Assembly (NCBI GenBank): GCA_014529385.2
Contig: CM043959.1
Span: 62,073,753 to 62,137,752 of the forward strand
Length of the DNA: 64,000 nucleotides
Origin: Adiantum capillus-veneris
Taxonomy: Eukaryota > Streptophyta > Polypodiopsida > Polypodiales > Pteridaceae
Reading direction: 5' to 3'
How positions within the stretch are numbered: the first letter of the stretch is position 1; every line of letters starts with the position of its first letter. The notes under the pieces are model-generated. The model saw nothing but the letters and a program-made list of their open reading frames with translations. It had not been told where the DNA came from and searched no databases. The position numbers were made by a program, and so were the translations under genes. Shown here piece by piece: positions 44,601-56,895 of the stretch.

Positions 44601-46124
44601 TCATATCCTCTTAAATTCTTGCTCAATCCAATCATCCTGCTTCTGTAGAGTACTTAAGTAGCGACCTATCAAGAGCCATTCATCCTCATATAGTTCCTCT
44701 GTAAAGGACTCAAGTGAAGAAACAAAACATGCATGACTACTCTTTGCATGATCAATAGTGTAAAACTTTTTATCTACATCATCTCCCTCAATAATCATGT
44801 CGTGTTCATCTTCATACCTTGCCCTAGATAGCATATCTGCCATTGGATTGTCTTTCCCTGCAATATGCTTGAACTCAGAATTCAAGGACATTATGTAGAC
44901 TATCCATCGCAGCATTGCAATATTAAGAGTCGAACAGTTTGTGATCATTCCAAGAAGAGGCAAACAATCAGTTTCCACAACCACTGATGCCCCTATCAAG
45001 TACTCCTTGTCACACCTCAATGCTGTAACCACCCCCCATAGTTCCCATTTTACTTGTGCATAATCACATTGGCGAGAACTCGGAATCTTGGCTCCAAATC
45101 TCACCACAAACCTTTTTCCTTCATCATCATCTTGCCCTACTACCCATCCTATCCTAGTAGGACGCGTGTCCACTGTCACAATGACAGGTCTCTCACATGC
45201 ATAGTCTACCTTTCTCAAGGTTGGCGATGAAAGAAGTAGTTTCTTTAGCTTTCTCATGGCTTTTGTGTGCTCTTCTTCCCATCGAAACTTCTGATTCTTT
45301 CTCAACAACCTATAAAGGGGATCTGCTACATGTGCATAATGTGGTATCCAAATAAGATAGAAGAGGCAAGCACCAAGAAATATTTGACCTTCAGTTATAG
45401 TTGTACATGTTTCTTTCATGTTTTTTATTGCATCCATCTTTTTTGGACAAGGCCTTCTACCATAAGGACCACACATATGCCCCACAATCAACACTTCATT
45501 AACACCAAATACATATTTTTGCCCTGACAGGGTAAGATTAACTTCTTCAAGATTTGACAAAATCTTCTCACAATATTCAATATGGTCTGCAACAAACTTA
45601 CGGCACCCCCTTGAATCGATAGCTTCATCTTTATCTTTGTCTTCACATCCTTTGATGGGCACATCATCAAGAAATGGCATTGTGATTTGAGGTATAAAGT
45701 CACGTAGAACCATGTTCATCCCATTCATCATGTGTGAAACTCAATTTGTTGCTCCTTGAGGTAAGGTACACATCCTTACCAATCCCAAAGGTGTTTTCAT
45801 AGTTGTCAGATCTCTACTCTCAACATCTAGCTGAAATTGATCGTACCCTGAATAGACATCTCCCATTGAGTAAATTGACCTTCCTGCAAACGCCTCTGTA
45901 AATTTATCCACTATAGGTCCTGTGCCCACATTCCTGATGGTAACCTTGTTTACAGGTTGCATATCTTGTATGAACCGCAAAGCTCCATTCTTCTTAGGCA
46001 CAGTGAACCACCTGTTTGAATATGGCGCACAAGAAGGCTCCAAGATACCCATGCTAATCTTTTCATTGAGTAGTTCTATTAACTTTGGAAAATGTGCCTT
46101 TGGAACCGAAATTGGGCGTAGATT
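44601..46124 (-). pseudogene. Gypsy-2 reverse transcriptase and RNase H
   Basis: One frame broken by TGA codons at 45741-45743 and 44601-44603. RT: FTVPKKNGALRFIQDMQPVN, SMGDVYSGYDQFQLDVESRD, RMCTLPQGATN and FLDDVPIKGC (catalytic DD with FL in place of YV). Then VNEVLIVGHMCGPYGRRPCP. RNase H keeps VTVDTRP, QVKWELWGVV, VVETDCLPL and MADMLSRARY, so all four acidic residues are present. The FLDD/IKGC and GHMCGPYGR wording is typical of a gypsy group I remember from seed-free plants and fungi. Confidence 0.85.
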
Positions 46125-46916
46125 TCAAGGCACGTGAGGGATAGTGAAGATCACCATAGGTGCAACAACATTAGGATCAACACACCCTATCTCATGTGGC
46201 TGGAAAGCGAAAGCCTTACCATGTCTTGAAAGCATTTCTTTAAAACTCTTCGTCTCTTCTTCTGTTAAAAAATCTTCACAGCCAGCTTTTATCTCTTTTA
46301 GGGATTCCATTGTGAACTTGTGTCCAGTTCTTGTTGGATCCCTGAGACTCGGCTGCAAAGAAGCTTGCTCTAGCTTTTTCCTGCAATCTGATGGTAAATG
46401 TAAGGCCACTGGTCTCACTTTCTTTGCCACCATTTTGTACTTGGTCTCCACATGCACTTCCAGTCCTTCATTAGCATTGAAATCTTTCTGATCTTCAAAA
46501 GCCTCAATCACATCATACATTTCCATAGAGCATACTTCCACAATGTGGGTTCCATCTTGCATACTAGAATCCATTATAGCTTCAAGCTCAAGCATAGTAT
46601 CTACATGAGAAACTTGTTCAAAGAAACCTGAAATGTATTCACTATCCTCTATGAAACCATTTTCTTTCATGTATTTCTGTACACTATATACATATTGTCA
46701 TGCACTTATTTTCATATCATCAAGCTTCATAAAACATTCTGACCCATGCTCTGTTAATCCCTGGAAACCTATAGAAAAAGCTTCTTCTCGCTTTGGGTCA
46801 GGCGAGAATCTTTTTCTTCTTGTACCATTGCAATCCCGCTTCACAATGGTACATGGCCAAAACCCCTTGTCCCCCTGTACTCTTTGAACTCTTTGTTCGC
46901 TTTTGGTAGAGGATAC
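46125..46916 (-). pseudogene. Gypsy-2 protease-RT linker
   Basis: In frame with both neighbours, but with stops at 46917-46919, near 46699, and at 46125-46127 (TGA where P-W-N-L-R-P is expected). Contains VDPNVVAPMVIFTIPHVP and KAGCEDFLTEEETKSFKEML, the conserved run-up to the RT fingers. Confidence 0.7.
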
Positions 46917-47456
46917 TCACGAAGACTATTGCGGTTCCTCTTGTGATTCACACACAGTCAAAAATTGCACAGTTCGCTTCCCATGTCTGCTCTTTACCCT
47001 AGCATAAGCAGAACCATCATCCAAGACCTTTGTTTCCATGCGAGCGATTGTGATGTATGGCTGCCCAACGATAAGAGGATAGGTAGACATCTCCTGCACA
47101 AAGAAATTTTGCTCATCCTTCACATTACCAATCGTCACTTTCACATTTGGACAAGCCCCATACAGCTCTCTTGATGAGTTATTTGCAGCTCTAATCATCC
47201 ACCTATGGTCTGTGTCTATCGGCCACTTACCCTTCATGTAACGACTCTTGGACATAAGATTGATCTCAGAGCCATGATCTATCAATGCAACATATGGCTC
47301 CTCAAGATCACCCACCTTGACTAAGGTTTCTGTTGTAGCTCTTTCCCAATGACTTTTGGAGTAGTGGCTTTTATAGGAGGCTACATCATCATCATCATCA
47401 TCATCTGCAAATCGAGCATGTGCATCTCTTTGAGAAGACTGGTAGCATCCTACCAC
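46917..47456 (-). pseudogene. Gypsy-2 aspartic protease
   Basis: PYVALIDHGSEINLMSKSRY is the active-site loop, reading D-H-G where retroviral-type proteases have D-S/T-G. PLIVGQPYITIARMETKVLD is the second conserved block and VKSRHGKRTVQFLTV ends the domain. A TAG at 46926-46928 closes it. An in-frame D-rich run (DDDDDD) near the start comes from an ATC/GAT repeat. Confidence 0.75.
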
Positions 47457-47525
47457 ATTTTCATCACAATCACTCTCTTGGACATGTATTCCATGTGCCT
47501 TAAGTGGCTCCCCTTCACCCTCAGA

Positions 47526-48248
47526 CTATGGAGGAATAGACTCAGTGAGAGTTTGCCTCTTTCTTTTTATGATATCTATAATTTCTTCATGAAACTCACG
47601 TTTAGCAATGCCAAGAACCTCACCCAAGGTAAACTCAACTTTGCTATTCAAAATCCTTTCCTCCAATACTTGCTTTAAGTTTGTGGCAGCTTCAATGTCA
47701 GATTGTAGTTTGTATGCAGGGCCTTTTGCTTTAGCTTTTCCTTGCTCTTTCTTCTTCCCTGTAGATGCCTCCTCCATAGGAATCTCAGGAGGAGGAGGCA
47801 CATGTGGTGGAGCCTCATAAGAAGATCTTGGATCCTTTCTTCCACCAGCTCTTGTAACCCTCTTTGAAGTAGAAGGACCTGCATCTCCATTCTCACGTCT
47901 GCGCTTCTCTTCCACAATTGCTTCATTGTTATAGCATTTTGCAAGATATGCATGCACTGATAAAGAGTCCACAGGGTCATCCCAACCTGTTGTATGGCAT
48001 ATACAATCAACAGCTTCATGTAACACCTGTTTAGTTACCTTTTCTTTTTCAGCTGATGCTACTGCATATGGCCACAAGCTATTAGCCTCCTCAAAATCAT
48101 ATGGAGTATACTTTAATTATTTCTTTGGAATTAGCTCTATCTTTGCCCCATAGGTACCAACCTCCACTGCAAAAATAGCATGACTAGTTGCCATATCCTC
48201 CACTAACTTCTGCATACCTCCTTTTCCAAAGTTAGTTCCTAATGGCAT
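47526..48248 (-). pseudogene. Gypsy-2 gag-like N-terminal region
   Basis: Starts at the ATG at 48248 (MPLGTNFGKGGMQKLVEDMA), is stopped by TAA at 48117-48119 and reopens in the same frame: CICHTTGWDDPVDSLSVHAY, PPHVPPPPEIPMEEASTGKK and KVEFTLGEVLGIAKREFHEE. There is no zinc knuckle. TAG ends it at 47526. The following protease segment is in the same frame. Confidence 0.7.
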
Positions 48249-48250
48249 GT

Positions 48251-48253
<3 letters not shown>

Positions 48254-48295
<42 letters not shown>

Positions 48296-48973
48296 ATCTC
48301 TACAAAAGTTGAGTGATTATGAAGTTTCTGTTTGTATGTTGCTATTGATTTCTCGCTTGGAGTGTCCAAGTCTGCCTATAGGATGCTATGTGGATGAAGA
48401 ATCATAATTGAAAGATTACCCAAACATCCTGCATAAGTATCATGAACCCCTATAGTTGAGGACACTTGTTTAGAAGCCGGAGGGATGTAATACTTTTAGC
48501 TACAACTATAAACGAATAAAAATGATTTTTGTGCACATAGAACTAATTTATGAATTTATTGGTACCAATTAATAATGTAACATGCGGGCAAATTTTCCGA
48601 TAGAATGTGCTATCTAGAAATTTATCGGTGTGCAGATAGTATGATAAGTAGAAGAGTAGCCGGATATAGTGCAGAACACGTTAGAACAAGCGCATGAGTA
48701 AGGTGGTGTCCCGAGTTCAGAAAAGTCACGATTTAACATTTTTACTGTGGCCACCTGAGAAAGTGGCCGGCCGGCCAGGCACATTGTAATTACGTCCTCA
48801 CAAGAGCAGGCAGACTAAGTCGGGAGGAGCATGGAAACAACAGAGAAAAACTAGTTGCCAATAGGCGAGAGCCCCTATTTTGGCACTCATTTCTAAGCCT
48901 AAGGTTTGAAAACCTTCTAAAGTGAGTGGCCGGGCTACTTTAACAGGCCAAATATTATAACATAAAGAATTAA
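48254..48973. other. CT microsatellite and unidentified sequence upstream of gypsy-2
   Basis: A (CT)n run at 48254-48295 immediately precedes the gag start. The rest should include leader and LTR of gypsy-2, but no PBS or TG...CA ends could be supported. No gene. Confidence 0.45.
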
Positions 48974-49466
48974 GGGAAAATTATCAAAATACCCCTGTAA
49001 TTCATGGAAATGCCCAAAATACCCACCCCTGAAATTTCAAAAATTCCCAATATATCCCTCATAAAAAACCAGAAATTCCCAAAATGCCCTTCAACTTCTC
49101 CAAAATTCCCAAAATACCTCTCATTAGCCTGCCAAACGTCGCTAATAACTTCTTTTTTGCAACCTTTCATAGGAAGATTGGTTCTCCCTCAATAGAAGAT
49201 GATAGGCCTAGGATTTTAAATGGTATTGTGGGCATATAAGATGAAATCGTTTATCATTTTTTGACACAAATGCCTCTATTTGTGAGCTCATTGGTGAATA
49301 ATTTTGTCTAAAACACTTTAAGATAGAACTCCATTGTCAAAAAGATTACGCTAAGCAATATTCACGCAAATCCATCCAAAAATCATACAAGGGATTGGGA
49401 ATTTTTTAAATTTGAATGGTATTTCGAGAATTTTCAAATTACAGGGGGTATTTTGGTAATTTTCCC
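48974..49466. mobile_element. TIR element (MITE-like, ~490 bp)
   Basis: Left end GGGAAAATTATCAAAATACC, then CCTGTAATT. The right end is its reverse complement with small changes (AATTACAGGGGGTATTTTGG, then TAATTTTCCC). The interior near 49040-49120 holds repeated AATTCCCAAAAT phrases. GGGAAAATTA.CAAAATACCCC-type ends are known to me from small Mutator-like plant elements. Target duplications are not clear (left flank AAGAATTAA, right flank AAAATCAAC). Confidence 0.62.
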
Positions 49467-49898
49467 AAAATCAACATGTAGCTTGGGTTTTTGGAAAACA
49501 ATAGCGCTGGAAGTTGTACGAGCCTTCTCTCTCCCTCTCAAGTGCCATTTGGCATAGGAAAATCACATGCTAGGCTATAAGCAAGGTAGCGCTACCTGTT
49601 TGTACCTCTTGCTCAATAGTATACACACACTTAGACAAAGCTGATCTCTCTCAACTTTAGTTCAACTATGAAGTGCGCTCAGAGGTGAAAAGCAGCCCAT
49701 AGAAGCTTGTGTGCATCCCCTTGAGAATAGCCGCACTCAAACAAGTGCTATAGCGGCTATCCCCACAGATTTTCAGCACTCTGACGAGTTTGCGCGAACA
49801 CAAATTTCAGCAAAGGTGTTACAAGCTTGGACACTCCAAGTGAGAAATCAATATCAACACATGATTAGAAACTGCAAAATCAATGAACTTTAAGAGAG

Positions 49899-49963
<65 letters not shown>

Positions 49964-50825
49964 TCGTCACGGCACGGCGGAGTTCTGTGCCCCGAAGCAC
50001 TGGCCCCAAAGACTGATGCCCCTTTCGATATTTCATTATTATTACAAGTCACAAAGTACAACTCCCGAGGGTCCTGTGGTCTCAGATTTTGCATCCAGAT
50101 GCTTTGCAAAGTGAGGCCCCACGGGTCCTTTTAAACTTACAAGGGATACCCAAAAGCAGAGCACCAAAACAATCAGTTCAAAAGCACTTCTTCCCAACAG
50201 CATCTGCTCTCAAAAGCTAGCACTAGGATCTCTCAATAGCAGCCAATCTAATTTGCAAAAATCCGTACAGTCTGCCACGCGGCACTAACAACGCAAAACG
50301 CGAAAAACCCATCTTGTCCTACCACGTCATCATCTGTATGGACTGCCACGTAAGTATGTCAGCGCATTTTATGAAAAACCTCCTCAAAGTTCAAGCTTTA
50401 GGATTTCTAGGGTTAGGCTCCTTGGCTGCTACTCAGAAGTTCTATTAGGTTCAGTTCTTGACTTTCTGTAACAAACTTGGACACCCCAAGTCAAGACTCT
50501 GCCGTGACACAACAGAGATTCACTTCAAATTAATTGCCAGAACAAAAGACAGACGACATGGCCCTGAGCCCGCGGGTGCTCATTCTCTGTCTGTGCATCC
50601 AGATGCTCTGAGAAGTGAGCCCCTAAGGGCACTTATAAAGATTGCATAGGGTTGCTAAAAGCACGCCCCCCAAAAGCTTCTAAAATTAAAAGCAAGAGTT
50701 CCCAAAAGCTGTCAGCACTAAAAACGGGATTCCGTACAGCTGTCCGCAAAAGGATGTTCCGTGTTCGGCATCAGTACAGCACATTGTCCAAGGCGCAAGC
50801 ATATGAATTAGGCCTGGCGATAAAA
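49467..50825. other. Non-coding, with a diverged tandem duplication and a GA run
   Basis: About 49.82-50.23 kb and 50.46-50.72 kb share ACAA(G/A)CTTGGACAC.CCAAGT and GCATCCAGATGCT blocks, indicating an old ~630-bp tandem duplication. (GA)n occurs at 49915-49960. No ORF recognised. Confidence 0.45.
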
Positions 50826-50828
50826 CTG

Positions 50829-51755
50829 TGATCATTTTACAACTTGTGCATGGCTTAATGGCAGGTTCGCTGTCCTCTCTCATAGCAGGAGGGACTGTTG
50901 TTCTACCTAGTTCCGGACGATTCTCTGCCACAAAATTTTGGGATGATATGAAGATGCATGGAGCAACATGGTACAGAGCAGTACCCACTGTACACCAGAT
51001 TTTACTGAAAAGCACAAAGCTAAACCAGAGCCAAGCTACCCAGACCTCAGATTCGCAGTGCATCGCTTGCCCCAGGTTCTCCAACAGTTAGAAGAAGCAT
51101 TCCGGGCTTAAGCAATGACAGAAGCCAGCCATCAAATGACTTCTAACCCTGTACCTCAACATGGCCCTCACGAACCTGGCTGTGTTGGTAAGCCCACAGG
51201 CATTAAGCTTGCTATCGTCGACGATGAGGGAAGAGAGTTGCCACCCGGACAAGTGGGAGAGGTTTGTATAAGGGACTAAATGTAACCAAGGGGTATAAAA
51301 ATAATGTGGATGCTAACAAAGCGGCATTTGCATTTGGAAATTGGGTGGTTTCACACTGGAGATAGGGGCTTTTTAGATGAGGATGGCTACTTGAGCTTGA
51401 CAGGTCGAATCAAGGAGTTAATTAATCGAGGGGGTAGGCTTCTATGATTACTTTCTTTGTTTCTGGTTTAGTTCAGTTTCCTAAACATCTTGATTGCAAG
51501 TTTAAATAGATTATATTACAACATTTAATGTGATCTCTAATCAATGATTCACAAGTCCCGGAACCTCTTTCTGCGGCGCTCATGCAGGACAAGAGATTTC
51601 GCCTTTGGAAGTTGATGCTGTCCTTCTTGCTCATCCAGCTGTCTTTGTTGCAGAGCTCATGAGAATATTATTTATATTTTCTCTGCAGCTAAATGCTGCC
51701 AATGTATTCTCAGAAGGGGCGTTTGTAACTGAGGAGGAGATCAAGGAGTTTTTTT
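50829..51755 (+). pseudogene. Acyl-CoA ligase (oxalate-CoA ligase / 4-coumarate-CoA-ligase type) pseudogene
   Basis: [96 protein letters not shown] and, after a GT-AG intron (about 51435-51587), ISPLEVDAVLLAHP and TEEEIKEF occur in the correct order for the AMP-binding family; the wording is closest to peroxisomal-like/oxalyl-CoA synthetases. Frameshifts and stops are frequent. A retained intron shows it is not a retrocopy. The N-terminal third is missing, and the next exon is cut by a LINE insertion at 51752. Confidence 0.75.
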
Positions 51756-52262
51756 TTTTTTTTTTTTGAGAAAAGTTGAGTTGTATTAAAAGATGCTGAA
51801 ATAAAACATTACAATGAACCCATAGGAAGGGGGTGAGTTAGCCCCAAGCAAGAGATCATAAAGCTAAGGCTTCTTTCATCTTTCATCTTGTATCTTGAAA
51901 GACTTTGGCCAAGCATACATTCCATTGCTGCCACCTCAAATTGAGCTGAAGAGAAGCGATGGTTTCATCCTCATACAACAGATAACAAGCTTTATTACAT
52001 AGTTGAGTGGCCGAAGACTTAAGGTCATTAAAGAGAATAGATAGGGGATGGGAGATAGGCTGTTGGAAAACAGCAGCAAGGAGTTTTGCAAGAACAACCT
52101 TACAACTTTTAAAATTCCTAAAAGGATAATTTTTGCTAAGGACGTGCCAGAACTCCAACAGGGAAGATTCAAAGAAGAATTGTAGCTGAGCATTTTTTAT
52201 CCAACAAGCCGTCGTAATGGTGTTTGCCACTAGTTCCTCCAATTCCCATTCGCTGCACTTCT
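51751..52262 (-). mobile_element. 3' end of a LINE inserted in the ligase pseudogene
   Basis: A T run at 51751-51769 (poly-A tail on the minus strand) follows AATACAACTCAACTTTTCTC, a typical plant LINE tail. The minus-strand frame 51883-52242 (ETIASLQLNLRWQQWNVCLA near its end) is probably the C-terminus of its ORF2. The element is strongly 5' truncated. Confidence 0.6.
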
Positions 52263-53830
52263 TCTTAGCTGCTAATTAAGATTTCAACAGATAGATATAG
52301 ATAGATTGTAAAAAGATTGCCACGGAGAATTATGTAAATGTAAATACATATCGAATAAAACCGAGAATGGTTTCTGCCATTAAGGTATGTCAAAATCTCA
52401 AGTTTGAGCTTTCAACCAGAAAATATGTTCACCTAAGTCTCTGGTTGCATATAGATTTGCGCATTCGACATTTATATGCATAAATATACATGTATATGCA
52501 GCTTCTAACACTTGACCCTCTGCGAAAAATAAAGGCTGCAATTGACACTTGAGGTTCCGGTGGAGGAAAAGTCGGCTTGAATTTAAGGCTTTACCTTGCT
52601 TGCCATTGTGATTGTTAGGTAGGAGGCCATGTCTGTCATTCCTAGCCTACGTAAATGTGTCAAAAGCCAAACTTTCTCCAAATGCTCTCATCTGCTTTGT
52701 TGCCTGCAATTTTCTTTACTTTTAAGGTCTCAATCAGTGTTCAGGAAAAATGTATCTCAGCTTAATATTGTGCGGTTTTCAATGTCGAAAATGCCGGTTG
52801 AGGGCAAGGGGAAAGGGATAAATTCTGTCCCAAAATAGAGAAAAATAGTGTAAAAACCCGAAGAATAACCTAGTTTTCTAAAATTTCCTCTTGGTAAATT
52901 GAATTTTGTATGTTTGGAAAAATGGTTTTTCCAGAACATTGGGACTCTCGGTAGTGTGTCTCTGGATGTTAGTGGCCAGTGGTTTGGAAGATGTGCCATG
53001 CTACCAAAAGGGTCTTGAAGTGTGACGGTGAAATTAAACTATTTATTGGTCCTTTAGGTGAGGGTGACCTGTGTGGATTGAATTTCCCATAAGTTTATAC
53101 ATGTTTAGTGCCCCAACATCCCATCTGACTTGGCACCAACTTTTGATCTTTGCACTGTGCAGGCTCCCTCTGGCGTGAAGGGTAGCACTCATGTCCACAA
53201 ATCCAAGTCCATCATCTGAGAATTCAGAACAAGCAGTTATGTGTTGGTATGGAATTTCAACTAATATCTCCGAACCTGGAGGGCCTAGCATTCTCTCTGG
53301 CTCTCTCTCCAATTCCTGCAATTGCCGTGGAGAGGTCTCGAGCTCAAATTCTTCGTCGCGAGCTCTCCCCCCCTTTGGACAGCTTCTATTTGCTATTAAA
53401 GTTTTGCACAAATGTTGGAGCACAAACCAACAAGTAAGATGGCAGATGAGAAAGCTTGCAAAGCAGTCTGGGATGAGCTTGGCATTTGTGAACCACATCT
53501 TGGACGGGCAACTGCCCGAGAGAAGGCAAGCCCTCAGATAGGCATTTGCCTTCCAAACCAAATAGAGGCTTTCCATGTGTAGGTGAGATACTTCTAAGTT
53601 TTGACTCTTATGTTTGTAGAGCAATATTCTGGTCTTAAGGAATTTGTGAATCACCTTCACAATCCAAATCTTCAAGAACCATGGAGAAAGACTACATAGC
53701 ACCTCTGTAAATATAATGGCGTGAAAGCCTGGTCTACCAATGGTGGCATCGAATCACCTATATCAAACTCGAATGGCCAAGGCTTGAGTGAGTTCTTGCT
53801 CATCTCTCATGCCTTCTCAAGTTCTGAGAT
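52263..53830. other. No recognised gene
   Basis: Two open frames are visible: a 69-codon + frame ending SMSKMPVEGKGKGINSVPK (52629-52838), which could be a targeting-peptide-like first exon, and a 219-codon - frame at 53043-53702 without family resemblance. The plus strand around 53430-53540 has an exon-like look (KACKAVWDELGICEPHLG) but nothing I can name. Confidence 0.3.
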
Positions 53831-53831
53831 T

Positions 53832-53897
<66 letters not shown>
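53831..53897. repeat. (TG)n(AG)n compound microsatellite
   Basis: About 13 TG then about 20 AG repeats, directly at the 3' end of the SINE-like element that follows on the minus strand. Confidence 0.8.
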
Positions 53898-53899
<2 letters not shown>

Positions 53900-53904
53900 C
53901 AGAG

Positions 53905-54070
53905 TATTTTAACGTCGTAAGAAACTATCTCAAGAGACCTTACAGACTTATCCAACGAGGAGAGTTGAACTCGAGACATGTTATTCAAGAGGGAAATGGC
54001 ATAACCAATCTACCACGCATGGGTGACATAAAGGTTATACCATTTTCGTCTTTTTATTAGCGCGCACACA
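53905..54070 (-). mobile_element. tRNA-derived SINE-like element, copy 1
   Basis: The minus strand reads CACCCATGCGTGGTAGATTGG, then TATGCCATTTCCCTCTTGAA, then CTCGAGTTCAACTCTCCTCG. TGGTAGATTGG resembles a pol III A box, and GAGTTCAACTC fits the B box (GTTCRANNC), with tRNA-like spacing. The 3' part ends GTTTCTTACGACG. It shares this whole layout with 63.55-63.73 kb in the opposite orientation. Confidence 0.6.
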
Positions 54071-56828
54071 CCCACATTAAGGACAAAGGGTAAGTATTGT
54101 CGGGTTTTGGGACTCGATGGAGTGAGAGGTGGGGTGGTATTTGTTGAACTGTGGGTTTAACTCTTGTAGCCCACTATCCTTTACACAACAGATCAAAGAA
54201 CGCTCTTGATTTTCCTTTGTGTCAGTCTGAACGTAGAAACACCTTTTTAGTCTCATACCTTGTGGCATGAGCTTTCGATTGCATTCTCGAACGATTCATT
54301 CGCTCCTTTGCAAGACAAACACGCTTGATTGCCATTTTGGTGTCTGGAAGTTTGGGGTTTTACCCTAACATTTAATGAGTGAAACTCCCGTTGCCCACGG
54401 AAACAAGAGTTAATCATAAATGAATAAGAAACTTCAAGAACTTTATACCAATTTTATTTTTTCCCTCAGAGCATGAACATGTGTTTGGCCCTCACCTGGG
54501 CTATGTCCATGTTGAACAACATGCAAAGTAGGTCTTTCTCAACATTCTTTGCCTAGCAATCTCATCATGAACTGTATCCTCAGATAGATGACTTGCAAGA
54601 TAACCATTTGGGCATCTTGTGGGATTCCTCTATCAAGCAATAAAAATCGACTCCTTTTTGCTGCAAAGGAAAAGGAGGGAGAGAGAAATAGAGAGAGGGC
54701 TTCGACCAATGGTTAAAATAAGCTTTCTTTTCTATCTTGGAAATCCTTCATCAAATTTTGAATAGAGTATATTTCAAGGCCTTTGCGAAAAGCTTTAAAC
54801 AAATATACAGACACTCTGTGAAGTGTGCCAAAAATGGCTCTGATGGAATGTGTCGATGATGACCAAGATCTCCAGATGAACACCCTAGATCCCCGAGTGT
54901 TGTTGACCTCGTACAGGTGTAAGGTTTTGCTACCAGTGTTGCGCAATGTGCGCTATGGCGAAGGATTTAGCTTTTGATAGTTTCTTCCCTTGCAACCCTT
55001 CTCCCAATTGCTACCCTCTTCAACCCTATTTGTGCTTGACCGCCCCCCCCGCCCTCTTCCCTTCTCAAGCTGCTACCTTGCTCCTCAACCAAGATGGCAG
55101 TAGAGGGTTATATTTACCCTTCCTAGTGCTACTTTATATGGGCATTCGAGTGGCAAGTAAGAATTATAATTTTCTTAATGAAACGTACCCTTAAGGCTAA
55201 CATTGACTAGCAATATATGATAATACAGGGTTTTTTTTATAAAATGCTCATGGGCGAGTGTAGCAGAGGAAGTCAATTTCGATTTGGGGACTCCCTCAAG
55301 GGCGAAACGGGGTGTCCAGAGCTAAATAAGGAAGCTTGAGCTAGTGTGAGAGCTTGAGGAGCATGCGATTGTGTTGTGACAAATCTCAAGGAGATCTTCA
55401 AGCAGCCATGTGTAAATAAGGTTTGAGAGCACTTGTAAGATCGAGAGCTAGAGACCACACTGAATTGAGACAAGAGGTGGCAGTGATGGAAAGGGTGGCG
55501 GAGGTCGTCAAAGGCCCTAATACTAGTATTAAGTGAAGGCTCTCAACGCTATGGCGACGACTGTTGCCCAGAGCTCACACACACAAACACCAATGCGGCT
55601 CCCCTCTCATGGCCCTCTTGGTGCTTATCAATACTTAGAGGTGGTTCCGACGGTATTCCACGACCCCTACCCACGTGTAGTGTGCACATGTCCCTAAACT
55701 ATAGGATACTTCACTCTCTCAAGTCGAAAAAGTGAACATGGGGAGTTTAGGTCCACATACGCTTTCTTTCTATCATCTAGCAAGTATGGAGCTCATAGAG
55801 CCTACAAGTATTGGAGAAGGTTTCCATGGGACGATCGTTAAGATGAAGACATGGATGGGACGACAGATGATGAGCTCGTGATTCATGAGGCCACAATTAT
55901 CCATGTCATGCACAATGCGATCATTGGTGTCATGGGACTTCCAAGAAACTTAGCAAGATTGCTTGCACTAATCTCTAATTTCTGGGATGGCAGAAATCTT
56001 GACATGTGTCTTGAAAGGTTGCAGAAGGAGGGCAATAATATTTCATATAGCAAGCACCTAAGGGATGTGAAAGGCACCATAGCTCTTGTAAGAGGAGAGA
56101 ACATCTTGCCAATCATCAATGGTTTGCTGCAAACTTTTGTTTTCTTGCATGCAAACAGCATCACACTTAATGACATGTAATGGACATGTTCCGTGAATAA
56201 ATCCATTGTAAGCTTTTTCCCATGTGAAATATCACTAAATTTATTTAGTACTATATGGATATTCACAAGTAATAGTATTAAAAAAAAGGTAAACCAAATT
56301 ATTCAAGCATAAATGAAACACTTTATTTATTTAAGAAGATATCCCCAAACCTTAATTTACATATGCAAACTCACCCCTAATTTTAAATGCACACCTAATG
56401 GTAAATACAAAACAAAAAGTAGGGGTTCCCATAAGAAAGCTTCATAGTGCGTTTTGATCACCCATGCTAAATAAATTTATTATGGCTATATACATATACA
56501 CACTTGGTTTATTTAGGGCTACACTCAATTTTTTTGTCTTTTTTTCCTCCATGATAGCTGGACCGAAACACAACTTATCATTTAGCCCCCCCTTTAGTTG
56601 ATGGTTCATTCATGTACCATCAAGTGGCTCGCACTAGAATGAGAGTTTTAGGTAATCTTGCAATGCTTTCTTTCCTTGTTGATGTCTCTTAACCTTCATG
56701 GGTTATGTGCCTACTTGGCACATTATTTCAATGTGTGAGAAGTGCAACAATAGTAGCATACCTCTTTGGTTTACTTCTTGGCTTGTCCTTCTTCAAATCT
56801 CTTGGAAGAATGTGACTTAGATAAGGCT
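54071..56828. other. No recognised gene; one unknown open frame
   Basis: The most gene-like piece is the + frame at 55851-56180 (NAIIGVMGLPRNLARLLALI, NNISYSKHLRDVKGTIALVR, NILPIINGLLQTFVFLHANS), which has protein-like composition but no family I can name. The rest is A/T-rich and non-repetitive by eye. Confidence 0.35.
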
Positions 56829-56895
56829 CACTACAAGAGGTTATGTGCTCTTGTGACGCTCTTAGCGACGGAAATACACTGGGTTTTTATAACCC

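Noticed and set aside
43551-48248. U-to-C RNA editing repairing gypsy-2 stops
   Set aside because: Such editing is known from fern organelle transcripts, not nuclear retroelements; at least one stop (45741) would need a change other than U to C.
53043-53702. 219-codon minus-strand ORF as a gene
   Set aside because: No family resemblance, Cys/Leu-rich odd composition and a competing plus-strand exon-like reading; left as unassigned.
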